Shown here: positions 9,166 through 20,836 of the stretch, one piece after another
Numbering within the stretch: the stretch's first letter is position 1
Layout: each line of letters starts with the position of its first letter
DNA from: Lepturacanthus savala
Taxonomy: Eukaryota > Chordata > Actinopteri > Scombriformes > Trichiuridae
Direction: 5' to 3'
DNA: 64,000 nucleotides
Assembly: GCA_030544235.1 (NCBI GenBank)
Contig: CM060471.1
Location: forward strand, 2,878,848 to 2,942,847
The notes under the pieces: generated by a model
What the model was told of the DNA's origin: nothing
Databases searched by the model: none
What the model saw: only the letters and a program-made list of their open reading frames with translations
Translations under genes and position numbers: made by a program

Positions 9166-11229
9166 CTCTCTCACTCACTTCACTCTCATCTGAGCCCTTG
9201 AATGCACTGTACAACATCATTCACTTACTATCTCAATCCTCAATGCACCCTCTACACTACAGATTCCACTGAGATCCACACTCCCATATTACGTTAAATG
9301 TTAACTTTGCACCAATTTCATCCTTGCAACATTTTCCCTAAATCAGTAAACCTCAGGGCACTATTAAAACCATATGATAAAAAAGTTTTTCCTGAGGAGA
9401 CAAATTGCAATGCAGATTGTGTCAAGTTCCATTTGGTGTCGTCTTTGAGATAATATCCATGAATAAATTTATAGTGGATCATCTAGTGACTGATTCCACT
9501 GAGATCCACATTCCATAATTGCATTAAACACTTTATTCATTTGCTTTTGTTAAATAAATTACTTTTCTGTTGATATGATGTGTGTCCCACAGTTCCCAGT
9601 TTTGTGCCTTTATCCAATAGGTCTTTCCATTATCCATATATATCTTATCTACTGATACTTTCTACTGAAGATGGTGGTATGGTGGTAATGGTAGTAACTT
9701 GAAAAAAACTGATAAAACACCTGTTATTATAAGTTAGTTTAAGTTCATTTTAGCTACATTAGACATTTAGTTTTTTTATCTTTGAATATATTAGTTGCTG
9801 AAATAATTTATTCATTTCATCATCAATTTAAGTACCTGAAAATATGTTTTTCTCATGGTCTTCTCTCTCAAGTGCTGTGCATATATGTATGCACCTGTAA
9901 ACAATGTCTGAAACTGGACATCACTGTTATATTATAACATCCATAAAATATGACCTAGCATTATGAAAATGTATGCATCATCATATATAGGATAGGTCAC
10001 CGTAAAGTTTCTTTTACCACGACAAGATATAGAAGATATTTTCAGGCCCAGGTCTGCAAAATTCCTGAAATCCCAGCAATAAATCCTGACAGATCCCCAG
10101 TCTTCTATGTTGGGCCAGATTTGTCTCTTAAATAAATCATTATTTTCAATCAATTCAATGAGACTGTACTGACAAAGGGGGGAGACAAAAAAGCCAAAGT
10201 ATGTGCCTTCCAACACAGCAGTGGGTTGCATAATATGTTGTACATGTAGATTTTTGAACACAGGAAAAAAGTTATTTCCAATTAGTTTTTCTGGAAATAT
10301 GTTTCACAACTCAATTCACTCCTTCCAGTAGTGAAACAGTACTGGGAAAATCTCAATAGCATTACATCCAATTGCAGTCTTTATTTCTGTGTTGAAAACA
10401 AGGTCATCAATGTTCATCATGTCAGGACACTGAGGTTCCTCAGAAAAAAAAGTATTTGTATTTGTATTTACTAAAACTCTAAGCTCTGTTACAGTGGTAT
10501 GAAAGCAGTAGGTGTGCCAGGTTGGTAGGTTTTTCTTTATAAACTTCTTAAAAAACATATACTGTGAAAAGCCCATACTAACCAATACCTACCATCAAAA
10601 TACCAACTAATCAATAGTGTACACAGAGAGTACAGTTTCCTCTCCAGTTCCTTTTGATAAATGCAGGAACACTTACCAGTACCATATCATTGCTTTATGA
10701 TGAGTAGCATTAAATCAGTTCTCAGACAGGTCTACAACCTCTATGTAGCAATTGTATTGTGAAACGGGCATGGACATGTCTTGAAATGTCTTGGCTTCAC
10801 CCTCTGCTAGACTGTGTCTCCAGTGCAGGCTGCAGGGACAGTAGACTTGTAGTTAGTCAAGACCGCCTAAAAAGACCAAGAAAAAGACTCTGGTTAAGAC
10901 CAAGACCAAAAAAAAAATTGTTACACCAATAGTTACACCATATTTTCCTATTCTACATGAGTTGTAGCTAGGATAGATATTAGATGTATTATGTCAACTA
11001 GACACAACAATACAGAGACAGTTCATGTCTGTGTGTGAATTCACTGCAAATGTTTTCATAAATTGACTGAGATCAAATATATGGTAATAATATGACCACT
11101 GTGATATTTCTACACTAGAGGATTGACTCCTGAATGCTGTTCAAGTATAACTATCTCTAATACAGCAGTAATAGCAATAAAGAGCTGAAACAAAAACTTA
11201 AATACACAATAAATAGATCCAGGAGAGTA
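9166..11229. other. No gene recognised; one short direct repeat
   Basis: AT-rich DNA. The only structure seen is a direct repeat: GATTCCACTGAGATCCACA at 9262-9280 and again at 9492-9510, each followed by a similar diverged 20-bp tail. Open frames near 9932-10585 on the minus strand have no family features. Confidence 0.55.
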
Positions 11230-11240
11230 TCTACACAAAG

Positions 11241-11607
11241 TCAGTCAGTCATTTTCTATACCTGCTTATTCCTCATTAGGGTCGCAGGGGTCTGCTGGAG
11301 CCAATCCCAGCACGTTACGGCGAGAGGCAGGGATACACCCCAGATGGTCGCCAGCCAATCGTGGGGCACACACACCAGTCACTCACACACTCACACCTAC
11401 GGGCAATTTAGAGTTGCCAATTAACCTCAGCATGTTTTTGGACTGTGGGAGGAAGCCGGAGTACCTGGTGAAAACCCACGCAGACACGGGGAGAACATGG
11501 AAAAACTCCACACAGAAAGGTCCCAGACCCAGGACCAAGGAGGTCTTGAACCTGTGACCTTCTTGCTGTGAGGCAACAGCGCTAACCCCTGCCCCACCGT
11601 GTCGCCC
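11241..11607 (-). mobile_element. DANA/Mermaid-type tRNA-derived SINE, copy 1
   Basis: The minus strand starts GGGCGACACGGTGG and carries a Pol III A-box-like TGGGGCAGGGG and a B-box-like GGTTCAAGACC. The body carries the conserved CTGTGTGGAGTTT...CACAGTCC block and the tail ends in GACTGACTGA rather than poly(A). It is flanked by an exact 12-bp duplication TCTACACAAAGT (ending at 11241 and starting at 11608), which proves a recent retroposition. The family name is from memory of the zebrafish DANA/Mermaid consensus. Confidence 0.9.
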
Positions 11608-11696
11608 TCTACACAAAGTATGGCCTAAAATTTATATGGCTGTATAATTTGAATCATAGATGGTAGATGATATATATCACGGTACACTTTGGTATG

Positions 11697-12061
11697 GGGC
11701 GACATGGTGGCGCAGGGGTTAGCGCTGTTGCCTCACAGCAAGAAGGTCGCAGGTTCAAGACCGCCTTGCGTCCTGGGTCTGGGACCTTTCTGTGTGGAGT
11801 TTGCATGTTCTCCCCGTGTCTGCGTGGGTTTTCACCGGGTACTCCGGCTTCCTCCCACAGTCCAAAAACATGCTAAGGTTAATTGGCGACTCTAAATTGC
11901 CCGTAGGTGTGAGTGTGTGAGTGAATGGTGTGTGTGCCCCACGATTGGCTGGCGACCATCTGGGGTGTATCCCTGCCTCTCGCCGTAACGCGCTGGGATA
12001 GGCTCCAGCAGACCCCTGCGACCCTAATGAGGAATAAGCAGGTATAGAAAATGACTGACTG
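11697..12061 (+). mobile_element. DANA/Mermaid-type SINE, copy 2
   Basis: Plus-strand copy. A box TGGCGCAGGGG at 11708-11718, B box GGTTCAAGACC at 11752-11762, tail GACTGACTGA. Exact 11-bp target duplication ACTTTGGTATG at 11686-11696 and 12062-12072. It lies head to head with copy 1, about 90 bp away, so the pair forms a long inverted repeat. Confidence 0.92.
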
Positions 12062-12072
12062 ACTTTGGTATG

Positions 12073-12890
12073 TTAATTATAGCATAACAGTTTATTCATG
12101 ATTATCATAGCACATGATATTTCCCTGGGGGTGTGATCTGGAGAACTACAAGTCCAATGGACAGTGGAAAAACCAGAAAACTCCTGTGGGACCATCCATT
12201 TATATAAAAACAGGATGATCCCTAATCCACCTGAATGATCCTCTGCCTGACCTCTTGTTCAGTGCATAGCTTGCATTGTGTGGACAGACTTTCCTGCTCT
12301 TCCCATAGGCCCCACAAACATGAAAGTTTATGAATGCAAGTCCCTAAGGATCTTTCATTTTATATAAAACTTGTCCATATATACATGAGAATACATGCGA
12401 CAGTCCCGTTATCATTTTCCTGTGTACAGAGCAAAATCAGCAGTTGGTCCCATTGCTTGATTCAGCAAGTGCAAACAATTTGAAGCTGAACTTTGTTGGC
12501 TTTGTGTACTGTCATGCCTGTGGTTGCCTTTGATACTGCCAGTCTTTCATCCACTGCAAGGTTCCTGCGAGGATGGTGGAAGACTTTGCAGGCGTTACTG
12601 AATAAAGTCCATGAGAGGTGTCACTAAGGCTGCAAATCCAGACATCCATGGTGACCTATCATGTCCCTTTGCTTCCAGAGGTGATTACATAGACAGTGAG
12701 GCAGAGATACAGGCAGACAAAGGCCTGGCAAAAGTGTTAGAAAACAGAGCATCAGGACAAACACAACAGGAATAGGCTTGAATAAATGGCTTGAGAGCTT
12801 GGCAAAAACACAAAACAATCTGGCATGCGTCAATCACAGACCGAGGAGGGAGGAAAAAAAAGTCAGCCAAAACGGAAAACTACAACATCA
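12073..12890. other. No gene recognised
   Basis: Mixed-composition DNA without repeats or open frames that I can interpret. Short frames at 12624-12870 show no family features. Confidence 0.5.
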
Positions 12891-14275
12891 CACTCGTCCA
12901 CCAGGTGGCGCTGCCGGTATATCCATGCTTGGGCATCTATGTTCAGGGGCAGAGTCTCATCACACATGTAAAGTGTGGAGCAGATCAGACAGTGTGCCAC
13001 AGTTATTACAAGTTAACAGTGTGTCCACCAGGGGGCAGCAGACTTTGTGTTTGGCATAGACCATTGGTGCTAAAGACTTATGTGCGTCTGGACAAGATAC
13101 ACGTGTAGCGAATTTCATGTTCCTACTATAAAAAAAAACAAAAAACTATGTAAAGGGCTTTTCAATATTTAATGGGGGCGCTATAGAGGCATTTCACCCT
13201 GCCTTTGGACGTTGCCATCATCAGGTCAAAGAGCTCGCCACCCTTGACCTGTGTATTCATTTTTATGTTAATATGAGGTCGGTAAAGCCATCAAAAAGCC
13301 AAAAGTATTTATATGGCGAGTGACCCATCATAATATCAGAAGGCTTTTTTGGCATGCATCTTGGCATGATTAAGGTGAGTTTCCATTGGCGCTACAGAGG
13401 CATTTAACTCCGCCCTGGCGGTCACCTCTGTCAGAAGTGGCCTGCCACCCTTGATCTGTGAATCCATTTTCATGATGATGAGAGGTCATTAAATCCATCA
13501 AAAAGCCATATATTTTTTGGAATGAAGTCGCTGAGGTCAACGATGTGTCATCAGTAAACATTAAAGTAAAAGCAGGTCACTTCCTGATACCACTAGGGGG
13601 AGCTACCAGTAAAGTGGAAAGTCAAGATATCAAAACACTTGGGACGGAGCCATGGTCACGTCCAGTCAGTTTGAAGCTGATGGGGTAAAGTATGTGGGCA
13701 TGAGAGCCGTTCAAAGTCAGACGGCGAGCTCTGGAATGATGACCGAAAATGGCGGTGCCAGACCGTGACTAATCACTAATCATGTGACTAATCACACATG
13801 CCTTGAGAGCATCCTGACCAAATTTGAGGTTGATACATTTAAATCTCTAGGAGGAGATAGATCAGAAGCAAGGTGTGGAAATGGCCAAAATAACCCATTT
13901 GGCAAAACGTGAATTCAAGATGGCCAACTTCCTGTTGGGATTTCACGACATTGTTAAGAGGCTTTTTTGTGTGTTATGGCATGATGAAGGTGTGTGCCGA
14001 ATTTCGTGATGAATGCACAAACTAAACCCAATGTAGAGGGACTTTTGAAAATTTCCAGGGGGCACTAAAGAGGCATTTCTGTGCGTCCATGCTGGAAACT
14101 AATAGAATACATACATTTTCACCGCTCCTGATGCACATGCCGATTTTGGTGAGTTTTGGGGTACGGTCAAGTCCACCAAAAAGGCAATTCATTTTTACTA
14201 AGAAGAAGAAGAAGAATCTGAGCAGTTCCAATAGGGTCTTCGCAGCCAGTCACCGCTCAGGCCCTAATAATTTAA
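12891..14275. repeat. Internally repetitive dispersed element with CTCF-like motifs
   Basis: Diverged units recur: GGCGCTATAGAGGCATTT at about 13166, GGCGCTACAGAGGCATTT at about 13388, and a related GGCACTAAAGAGGCATTT at about 14060. The first two are followed by CGCCACCCTTGACCTGTG and TGCCACCCTTGATCTGTG, then CATCAAAAAGCCA. The right end has an AAG run (about 14200-14215) and then CAGGCCCTAATAAT. The AAG...CCTAATAAT ending resembles a repeat that is common in fish, but I cannot name the family and I saw no clear ends or target duplication. Motifs like the CTCF core lie at 12898-12913, 13025-13041 and 13590-13605. Confidence 0.6.
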
Positions 14276-14999
14276 TTCAAAGCAGTAATTTTCATATCCC
14301 AAAAGTAGTTTCAATGAGTTTACTAAAAACACAAATAATCAGATATATAAAGAAGTACTATGGGAGTAAATAACAAATTTACTTTCTCTACAGATGATCA
14401 ACGGACATTAGTGTTGCTGTCAGTACCTGAGTTTACAGTGTCATGGTGTTACAACCTGTCAGACACAGTATGTCTTTTCTTTATCTGTGGTTGCTGATCA
14501 TGGATTCATTTTTTTTTCAATTCAGGTTTGTTTCTCAGGTCAAGGCCCAGGATGAAGATAAGCTGCCGCTTTGTTCAAAGAGAGCTGTGGCAGTACAATT
14601 TCATTGATAATAGGAATTAGTTTGCCCATCTTAACACAGCTGATGGATGTGTGGAATTGGGGCTATAATTGGTTCATCTAATGTTGGTGTATGCATCAGG
14701 ATTAAACTGCTTCAATAGCTCTCTATCGTCAAATGAATCAATCGCTTCCATTGCCATGATGTCAATTTTGCAGGAGAGGAACCATTCTAAGCCTGTAGTG
14801 AGCCTTGCAAATGAACAATACTTAAATGTGTTGTATTTGTTTCAGAGTGGAACAGATAATTCAAGGTCCCTCTATAATAAACCTTAGACCTGGACACTGA
14901 ATACAAGAGAAAACAGCCCTGAGTCAGGGCCATGATAGGGGATTATAAGGAAGGGCTTGCACGTATATTCTCTGTCTCCCAGCAGAATTCCACTGAACA
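14276..14999. other. No gene recognised
   Basis: No repeat or coding signal recognised. The stretch 14520-14760 is compositionally unlike simple AT-rich DNA and could be conserved non-coding sequence, but that is only a guess. Confidence 0.4.
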
Positions 15000-15007
15000 G
15001 CCCTGAA

Positions 15008-15212
15008 CAGAGTGCAAAATACGGGGGGGTGCGGGGGGGTCAGACCCCCCGATTAACCCTTGAGACCCCCTGAAAGCCTCAAATGCAAAATTTTGGGGGG
15101 GTCTCAAAATTCATTAAAATAAATTAAATAAAATTATTAAAGTACATATTATTGTTGTTACAATAATCATTACAATGTCATTACAATGTTTTTTAAGCTT
15201 GTGGTGCTGTGT

Positions 15213-15276
<64 letters not shown>

Positions 15277-15651
15277 TAGAGAGAGCACCCGCCGTGGTGC
15301 TGTGTGGCTTGTTGTAGATTGTCTATCATCCACTGTGTTGTTTTCCACCTTGAGTTTGTATTTGTAGAAAGATATATCTTTCTAAATGAAAAATGAATTG
15401 CAATTGCTAAATGGGTGGTTAAATAGTGTCATACAATTGGTCATAGACTGTAGGCTTTCAAGTACATCAGCTGCGCGACGAAACCATCATTTATTCAGTT
15501 GCCTTTTAAACGCGCCAGATAGGTAGCATTTGTTAGCATTTACAACTTTGCATTGGCTAGCCTACTGATCAAAATTTTGATCAGTATTGCAACACATAAC
15601 ACTTCGGAGATGGGACCCCCCCCCAAATGTCAATGGGTATTTCGCACACTG
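15008..15651. mobile_element. Non-autonomous hAT element, 644 bp
   Basis: Ends CAGAGTGCAAAATAC (15008) and, on the opposite strand, CAGTGTGCGAAATAC (15651). It is flanked by an exact 8-bp duplication GCCCTGAA at 15000-15007 and 15652-15659, the hAT hallmark. There is no transposase. It contains G- and C-runs near both ends and a (GA)n tract. Confidence 0.9.
15214..15285. repeat. (GA)n microsatellite
   Basis: About 70 bp of nearly pure GA with three small interruptions near its end, inside the hAT element. It creates a meaningless Ser/Leu frame on the minus strand. Confidence 0.97.
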
Positions 15652-15659
15652 GCCCTGAA

Positions 15660-18600
15660 GATATAAAGGATTATTGCCATGATCATTACAGCACAACATA
15701 AAGTGCAATGCACAGTTACGTTACCCTGTTCCATTCTGTGGCAGAGTGCAGCATTCCTGGAGATCCAGAAACATTAGACAAACAGCTTCATCCAGGCTGG
15801 TAAGGATGTAATTATGGTCAAAGGTCATCTGCAAAAGCATTTGAGGCTAACAATTCCCCCACAATATAACAGCATTAAAGTGAATTTGCAATGTGCATTT
15901 GAAAGGACTCCATGGTGAAAAGAAATCTAGTCAACCTGTGACACCTCTGTGTGCTGTGAATAATTCTATATTCAATATGGGCTTAAAGAGCATGACCTTT
16001 AGCTGTCCAGGCTACTGCATCTTCTGTAAACCTTAGCATCCATACAGGCACTGTGCAGTATGAACAGAACAAAATATTTATAGGTATGAAAATAAGATAT
16101 AAGCCAAAATAATAATACTTAAGAAAAGGAAAGAAAATTACTTAAAAAAATATATTTTTCAGACATTATTTATGTTTTTGTAACTAAATATATAGGTTCA
16201 GCTTTGGTGGATGCCACTGTGTGGTAATTATCAATTAATAATGTAAATATTTAGATATTAATAAGAATAATAATAGCAGGGCATCATCTTGGTATAAGGA
16301 ACGTATAACTAATCTGTAAATACAGTCTCATAGACAAAAAAATAATGTAAAATGTGAAATATATATGAAAAATATTTGAGATATTAATCCTCTATTGCAG
16401 TGATTTTCAATCTATGGGCCACGGCCCTCTAGTGGCCCATAGAGTTCTATCCTAAAATGTATGTATTGCTGAGTATGTCTTTCAGAGTATATCTTTCAAA
16501 GCAAAAGGTGAACTTGGTTGTTATTGGCTGTTGATAGAATGGCAAAGTCGGGATAACAGCTTGGTCGTTATCATAGCTACACCATTGATGCAATGCAGAC
16601 CTTGTTCATTCTTAGTTCTGCATAGAGGGAACAAGTTGGTCTGTTGGTCAATGCTTCCTCTTCACAGTGGAACCCGAACACCAGGCAAATATACAAAAGA
16701 AAGTCCAGCACAAAACAGAAAAACACACACTTAAATAACACATATTCCGGACTGTGTTTTGCCATTTTTTTCTTTTGTTCTTGTACCAGGATGCAGCGTG
16801 TGTGTATCGGGGCATATTGATATCAAAGAGAAAATGCTTTTATTGCAAATGTTGAAGCACAGGTGAGAGAAAAAACAGCCAAAACACATATTTCCCCTAA
16901 TTAAAACATATTCTGGACTGTTTCTACCAGATGTTTTTCTTATTATTCTTATTATAAAAATACTTTTGTACTTTTTTCCTCATGTGCTTATTTCTCCTCA
17001 GAAACATGTTTATTTCACAATAAATCAGCTGTTTTTGGTTTATTTTTCTATAATCGAGAGGCTCTGTGTTTGGTTTTGAGAGCAGCTATTGCTCTTAAAC
17101 CTGAATCCAACCCCTGGAGCTGGAGGGCAGACAAAGGCATGGAGATACAGCAAGAAGGAAGGCCATGAGAGACAAAAAGCATACAGGGAAACAGGAAAAT
17201 AATACTTTCTTCTGTGTTGAAACTAACTTTTTTTCGCAAGCAGCAGCAGCTGAAACATTAACAACCTGCTTCTTTAAAAGAGTGGATGGAGGTCTAGAGG
17301 GTACTAGTGAGGAAGAGACTTGGAGAAAGATGATGGGTATGAACCTCAGTAAAAAGTAGTGTTGAAAATGTTCAATATTCTGTCAGAGTTGTGTACAACA
17401 GAACAGAAGGTTATACTATCGACCGTCAAAATAAAATAAACTCCTCCACAACATGATGGAAATTAACACTGTAGAAAATGTTGTTGATGCTGCTCTTGTA
17501 TTTTGTCCACAACAGGTCCAACTTTAGGATTTTATGTCCACAAACCTGTGTTTTAAATGTCAGACTTTGATCGTCTATTTTTTAAATAAACTGCATTAGA
17601 GACTATCAGAGACTAGAATCTCTTTTAAATAAAATTATAATCCTGTGTTCATATACTTTTGCCACACAATTATGTAATAGTGAATAATTTAACATATTAA
17701 CTTGTAGGATTCATTTTTGTGTACTTACAATTCATTAACATATTTTTCTGAATGAGTCCATGGATATGGCCTACTATTTTTGGATCTTTGGTCAATTTCA
17801 CCACCGAATATTGTTTATGTCTATATTGTATTGATTAATCCATTTCAACCACTTATGTAGATCAACAAATAAAGAAAAAATACCAAGTTATTATATTTAG
17901 ATTCCATTTCATATGGGACAGCCAACAAATAAAATTTTTTTTTAAATCTTTTTTGAGGGGATCAAGAAATTGTGGTTTTAATGGAAGTCAAGGGATACAA
18001 AATTTACCAAGGATATTCAATGGGAGTACTGGTATTTCAAAAATCTGACACTGCACAAAAAATTAAAAGTGCAGATCAATGCTGTTGTTAACATATGTGA
18101 ATAAACCCTCCCCAAAAATTCCATTTAATGTGTTAAGATCTTGAAAATGATGATGGAAATATTTTCTGATGATCAAGACTGAGGTAAAAAAAAAATGGAA
18201 TGCTCGTTTAATGGTGTCTATATATGTTTATGTGAAATACACACACTGTATGACAGCATGCAATAGGAGTATTATTGAAGGAGCTATAAGTGTTACTATA
18301 TAATAAAAGTGTAAGTTTTTTGGATATTTGTTTAATTAATGTTTGTTTATCTAGTTTTAAGATAAATTCTAGGGTTCACAAACCTTCAAGCATCTCTACA
18401 GTTTGATATGCACCTTGGTGTTTCCAAACATGCATTTGAAATCTAATCAATCAATCTAATCTCCCTGCAGCTACAAATAGATAACTGAGCTGCCAATCTA
18501 TTTCTTTCTGTTTTGCTGTTGTTTTATTACCTGATCACTGTACTGTTGCTCTGTTATATACAAAATACAGCATAGAATCCAGACACAGGTCCCTTTAATC

Positions 18601-18839
18601 AGTCTAAAGTCAAGAGTCTCCACTTCCTCCCCTCTTACTTGGTTGTCCAAATATTTATCAAACCCTTTGAATCGTTACTTAAAATTCTAGTAGTAATCAA
18701 GATTAAAACTTAAGTCTAGAAGTAGTATTAGCAGTAGTGGGGTAGCCACAAAAATCTTCTCTAAAGTGTTAAAACAAGCCGATGAATGCAGGTTTTTCTC
18801 CACCTTTTATAGAACTGCTGTGACCTTATTTCAGGTCAT
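15660..18839. other. No gene recognised; possible hAT end at 16399
   Basis: AT-rich DNA. At 16399-16445, CAGTGATTTTCAATCTATGG and a small palindrome (CTATGGGCCA...TGGCCCATAG) look like one end of a hAT element of the CAGTGGTTCTCAA kind, but no partner end or 8-bp duplication was found. The rest shows no repeat or exon that I can name. Confidence 0.45.
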
Positions 18840-19167
18840 GTACTCAGCAGGTAAAATGGTGTAAAATCAATCAGGTTTATCTGGAAATTAAAATGAATTC
18901 CTACCCTTTTTTAAAGATTGTGTCACTCCAGGTGGTTTCATCTAATTTTGGCTGGATAACAGGTGCAGACCTGTCTGTCTGTGACTGAGTGAGGGAGCAA
19001 AGTGAAACTAATTAATCAGCTGGAGTTTGAGTTTACTCATTGGCCAATGTTGTTTATCCATACCTTTCTGGAACACTGGAGGAATATAACATTAAAGTAA
19101 CTTGCCTTGCTTTATAACATTGACTATACATGATCCAACCTAGTCTCAAAAGAGCATTCATTTCTTA
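18840..19167 (+). repeat. Local duplication, copy A
   Basis: Shares blocks with copy B at 20221-20408 and 20782-20836: TGTACTCAGCAGGTAAAATG, ATTGTGTCACTCCAGGTGGT, GGCTGGATAACAGGTGCAG, and GAATATAACATTA followed by CATTGACTATACATGAT and CTCAAAAGAGCATTCATTTC. Copy A keeps an uninterrupted version of the site where an element later inserted in copy B. Copy B lacks about 80 bp present here. Confidence 0.85.
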
Positions 19168-19534
19168 CCCAACGGGCCCACAAGGGGCCACCATTTTACA
19201 AGACACATTTTCTGCAAATATGCAAACGATGCACACAGACCAAGTCAACCTGATGCACGAGCGAGAAAAAAGAAATGTGTAATCCAGTTGGTGGTCATAC
19301 GATGGCTCAGGTTTATTCTATACCATCAACAGGTTTTTGGCTATTTTATGGAGGTAAAATGTTACAATTTCTTAGTGAATTTAATTAATAACAAGATAAG
19401 ATAAATTAAGATATTCCTTGATTTGATGGATAATGGAGAAATGTAAAGCATTGCAGCAGCAAAAAGCAACGTATGAATATAGAACCTAAGTGCAAACTGT
19501 ATAAAAATAGTAGGCTATGGTCAGCAGCCTATTG

Positions 19535-19660
19535 TGGAGCACACACACACACACCATTCACACCTATGGGTAAACCCACACAGGTCCCAGACCAAGGACT
19601 TGAACCTGTGACCTTCATGCTGTGAAGCAACATTGCTAACACCTGCTCCACCGTGTTGCC
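19535..19660 (-). mobile_element. Old, internally deleted DANA/Mermaid-type SINE fragment
   Basis: Matches pieces of the same SINE family: the CACACACCATTCACACC block, then a jump to the GGTCCCAGACC...GAACCTGTGACC head region and CCACCGTGTTGCCC. Diverged and shortened. The young copy 3 inserted a few bases beyond its head end. Confidence 0.75.
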
Positions 19661-19677
19661 CTTTTAGTTGAAAATGT

Positions 19678-20045
19678 CAGTCAGTCAGTCATTTTCTATA
19701 CCTGCTTATTCCTCATTAGGGTCGCAGGGGTCTGCTGGAGCCTATCCCAGTGCGTTACGGCGAGAGGCAGGGATACACCCCAGATGGTCGCCAGCCAATC
19801 GTGGGGCACACACACCATTCACTCACACACTCACACCTATGGGCAATTTAGAGTTGCCAATTAACCTGAGCATGTTTTTGGACTGTGGGAGGAAGCCGGA
19901 GTACCCGGTGAAAACCCACGCAGACACGGGGAGAACATGCAAACTCCACACAGAAAGGTCCCAGACCCAGGACCAAGGAGGTCTGGAACCTGCGACCTTG
20001 TTGCTGTGAGGCAACAGCGCTAACCCCTGCGCCACCGTGTCGCCC
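19678..20045 (-). mobile_element. DANA/Mermaid-type SINE, copy 3
   Basis: Full-length minus-strand copy with the TGAC-type tail at 19678 and head at 20045. Exact 13-bp duplication TAGTTGAAAATGT at 19665-19677 and 20046-20058. Very similar to copies 1, 2, 4 and 5. Confidence 0.92.
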
Positions 20046-20220
20046 TAGTTGAAAATGTATTTGCATTAATTGCATTTTAATCTCTGTAAGGGTTACTATT
20101 TACATTCATTTCAGTGCATAATTTACCATGTAGACCAAAACAAATCTTAATATTCTGCTTGTATATCTAGTCCTCAAAATAAAAATCTGCTTAGGCCCAA
20201 TTTTGGCCAGGGGTGACGCT

Positions 20221-20836
20221 GTGTACTCAGCAGGTAAAATGGCATAAAGTCAATCAGGTTTTTCTGGAAATTAAATGTCTTCCTACCCTTTTTGAAAGAT
20301 TGTGTCACTCCAGGTGGTTTCATCTCATTTTGGCTGGATAACAGGTGCAGCTCTACAGTCTGTGAGCACTGGGGGAATATAACATTATAGGAACTGGCCT
20401 TGTTTTCCAACATTGACTATATCTGTGTAGATTCACACTCATCCAGGTCATTGTAGTCAAGGAGTAAAGTAAGCAACTCAACTTTTTCTTTGAGCTTGAA
20501 GACGTTTCACCTTTCATCCGAAAGGCTTCTTCAGTTCTAGCCTGATGATGGAAACCAGGAGCTATATCTCTGGATCACAGAGGGTGGAGCTATAGACCAC
20601 ACCCCTCATCCCATAACAAAGGGTCACATAGGTCACCCTTCAAGGTGTGAATTGGGATGAGAGTCGTTGTGGTCACATGATCCAGAGAAAGAGTCCTGCT
20701 CTAATGGTGAAGAGCAGTCAAGGCAAGGCATCTTCAAGCTCAAAGAAAAAGTCCAGTTGCTTATTTTTTAAACTACTTGATAACATTGACTATACATGAT
20801 CTAACCCAGTCTCAAAAGAGCATTCATTTCTTATGC
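20221..20836 (+). repeat. Local duplication, copy B (interrupted)
   Basis: Second copy of the 18840-19167 segment, about 1.38 kb downstream, shortened in the middle and split by the element at 20422-20781. Sequence on both sides of that insertion matches continuous sequence in copy A. Confidence 0.82.
20422..20781. mobile_element. Insertion with subterminal inverted repeats, family uncertain
   Basis: Bounded by an exact 13-bp duplication AACATTGACTATA (20409-20421 and 20782-20794). The uninterrupted site is preserved in the paralogous copy A. Inside, about 32-bp inverted repeats at 20471-20502 and 20730-20762 share TTTTTCTTTGAGCTTGAAGA. The motif GAAGACGTTTCACC...CATCCGAAAGGCTTCTTCAG is a very common vertebrate repeat module that I associate loosely with Penelope-like elements. 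That assignment is weak, but the long variable-type target duplication fits a retroposon better than a DNA transposon. Confidence 0.7.

Noticed and set aside
11383..11895. Repeated 65-77 codon frames (VWDLSVWSLHVLPVSAWVF type) at several places
   Set aside because: They all lie inside SINE copies; similarity comes from the SINE, not from a protein family.
15114..15329. Ser/Leu-rich frame on the minus strand
   Set aside because: Translation of the (GA)n microsatellite.
16399..16445. Complete hAT element at this end-like sequence
   Set aside because: No partner end and no 8-bp duplication found; kept only as a possible fragment in the gap note.
20520..20565. Hammerhead ribozyme in the 20.4-20.8 kb element (CTGATGATGGAAAC and CGGATGAAAGGTGAAACG)
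   Set aside because: The core is incomplete or mismatched on both strands; I could not form stem II with confidence.
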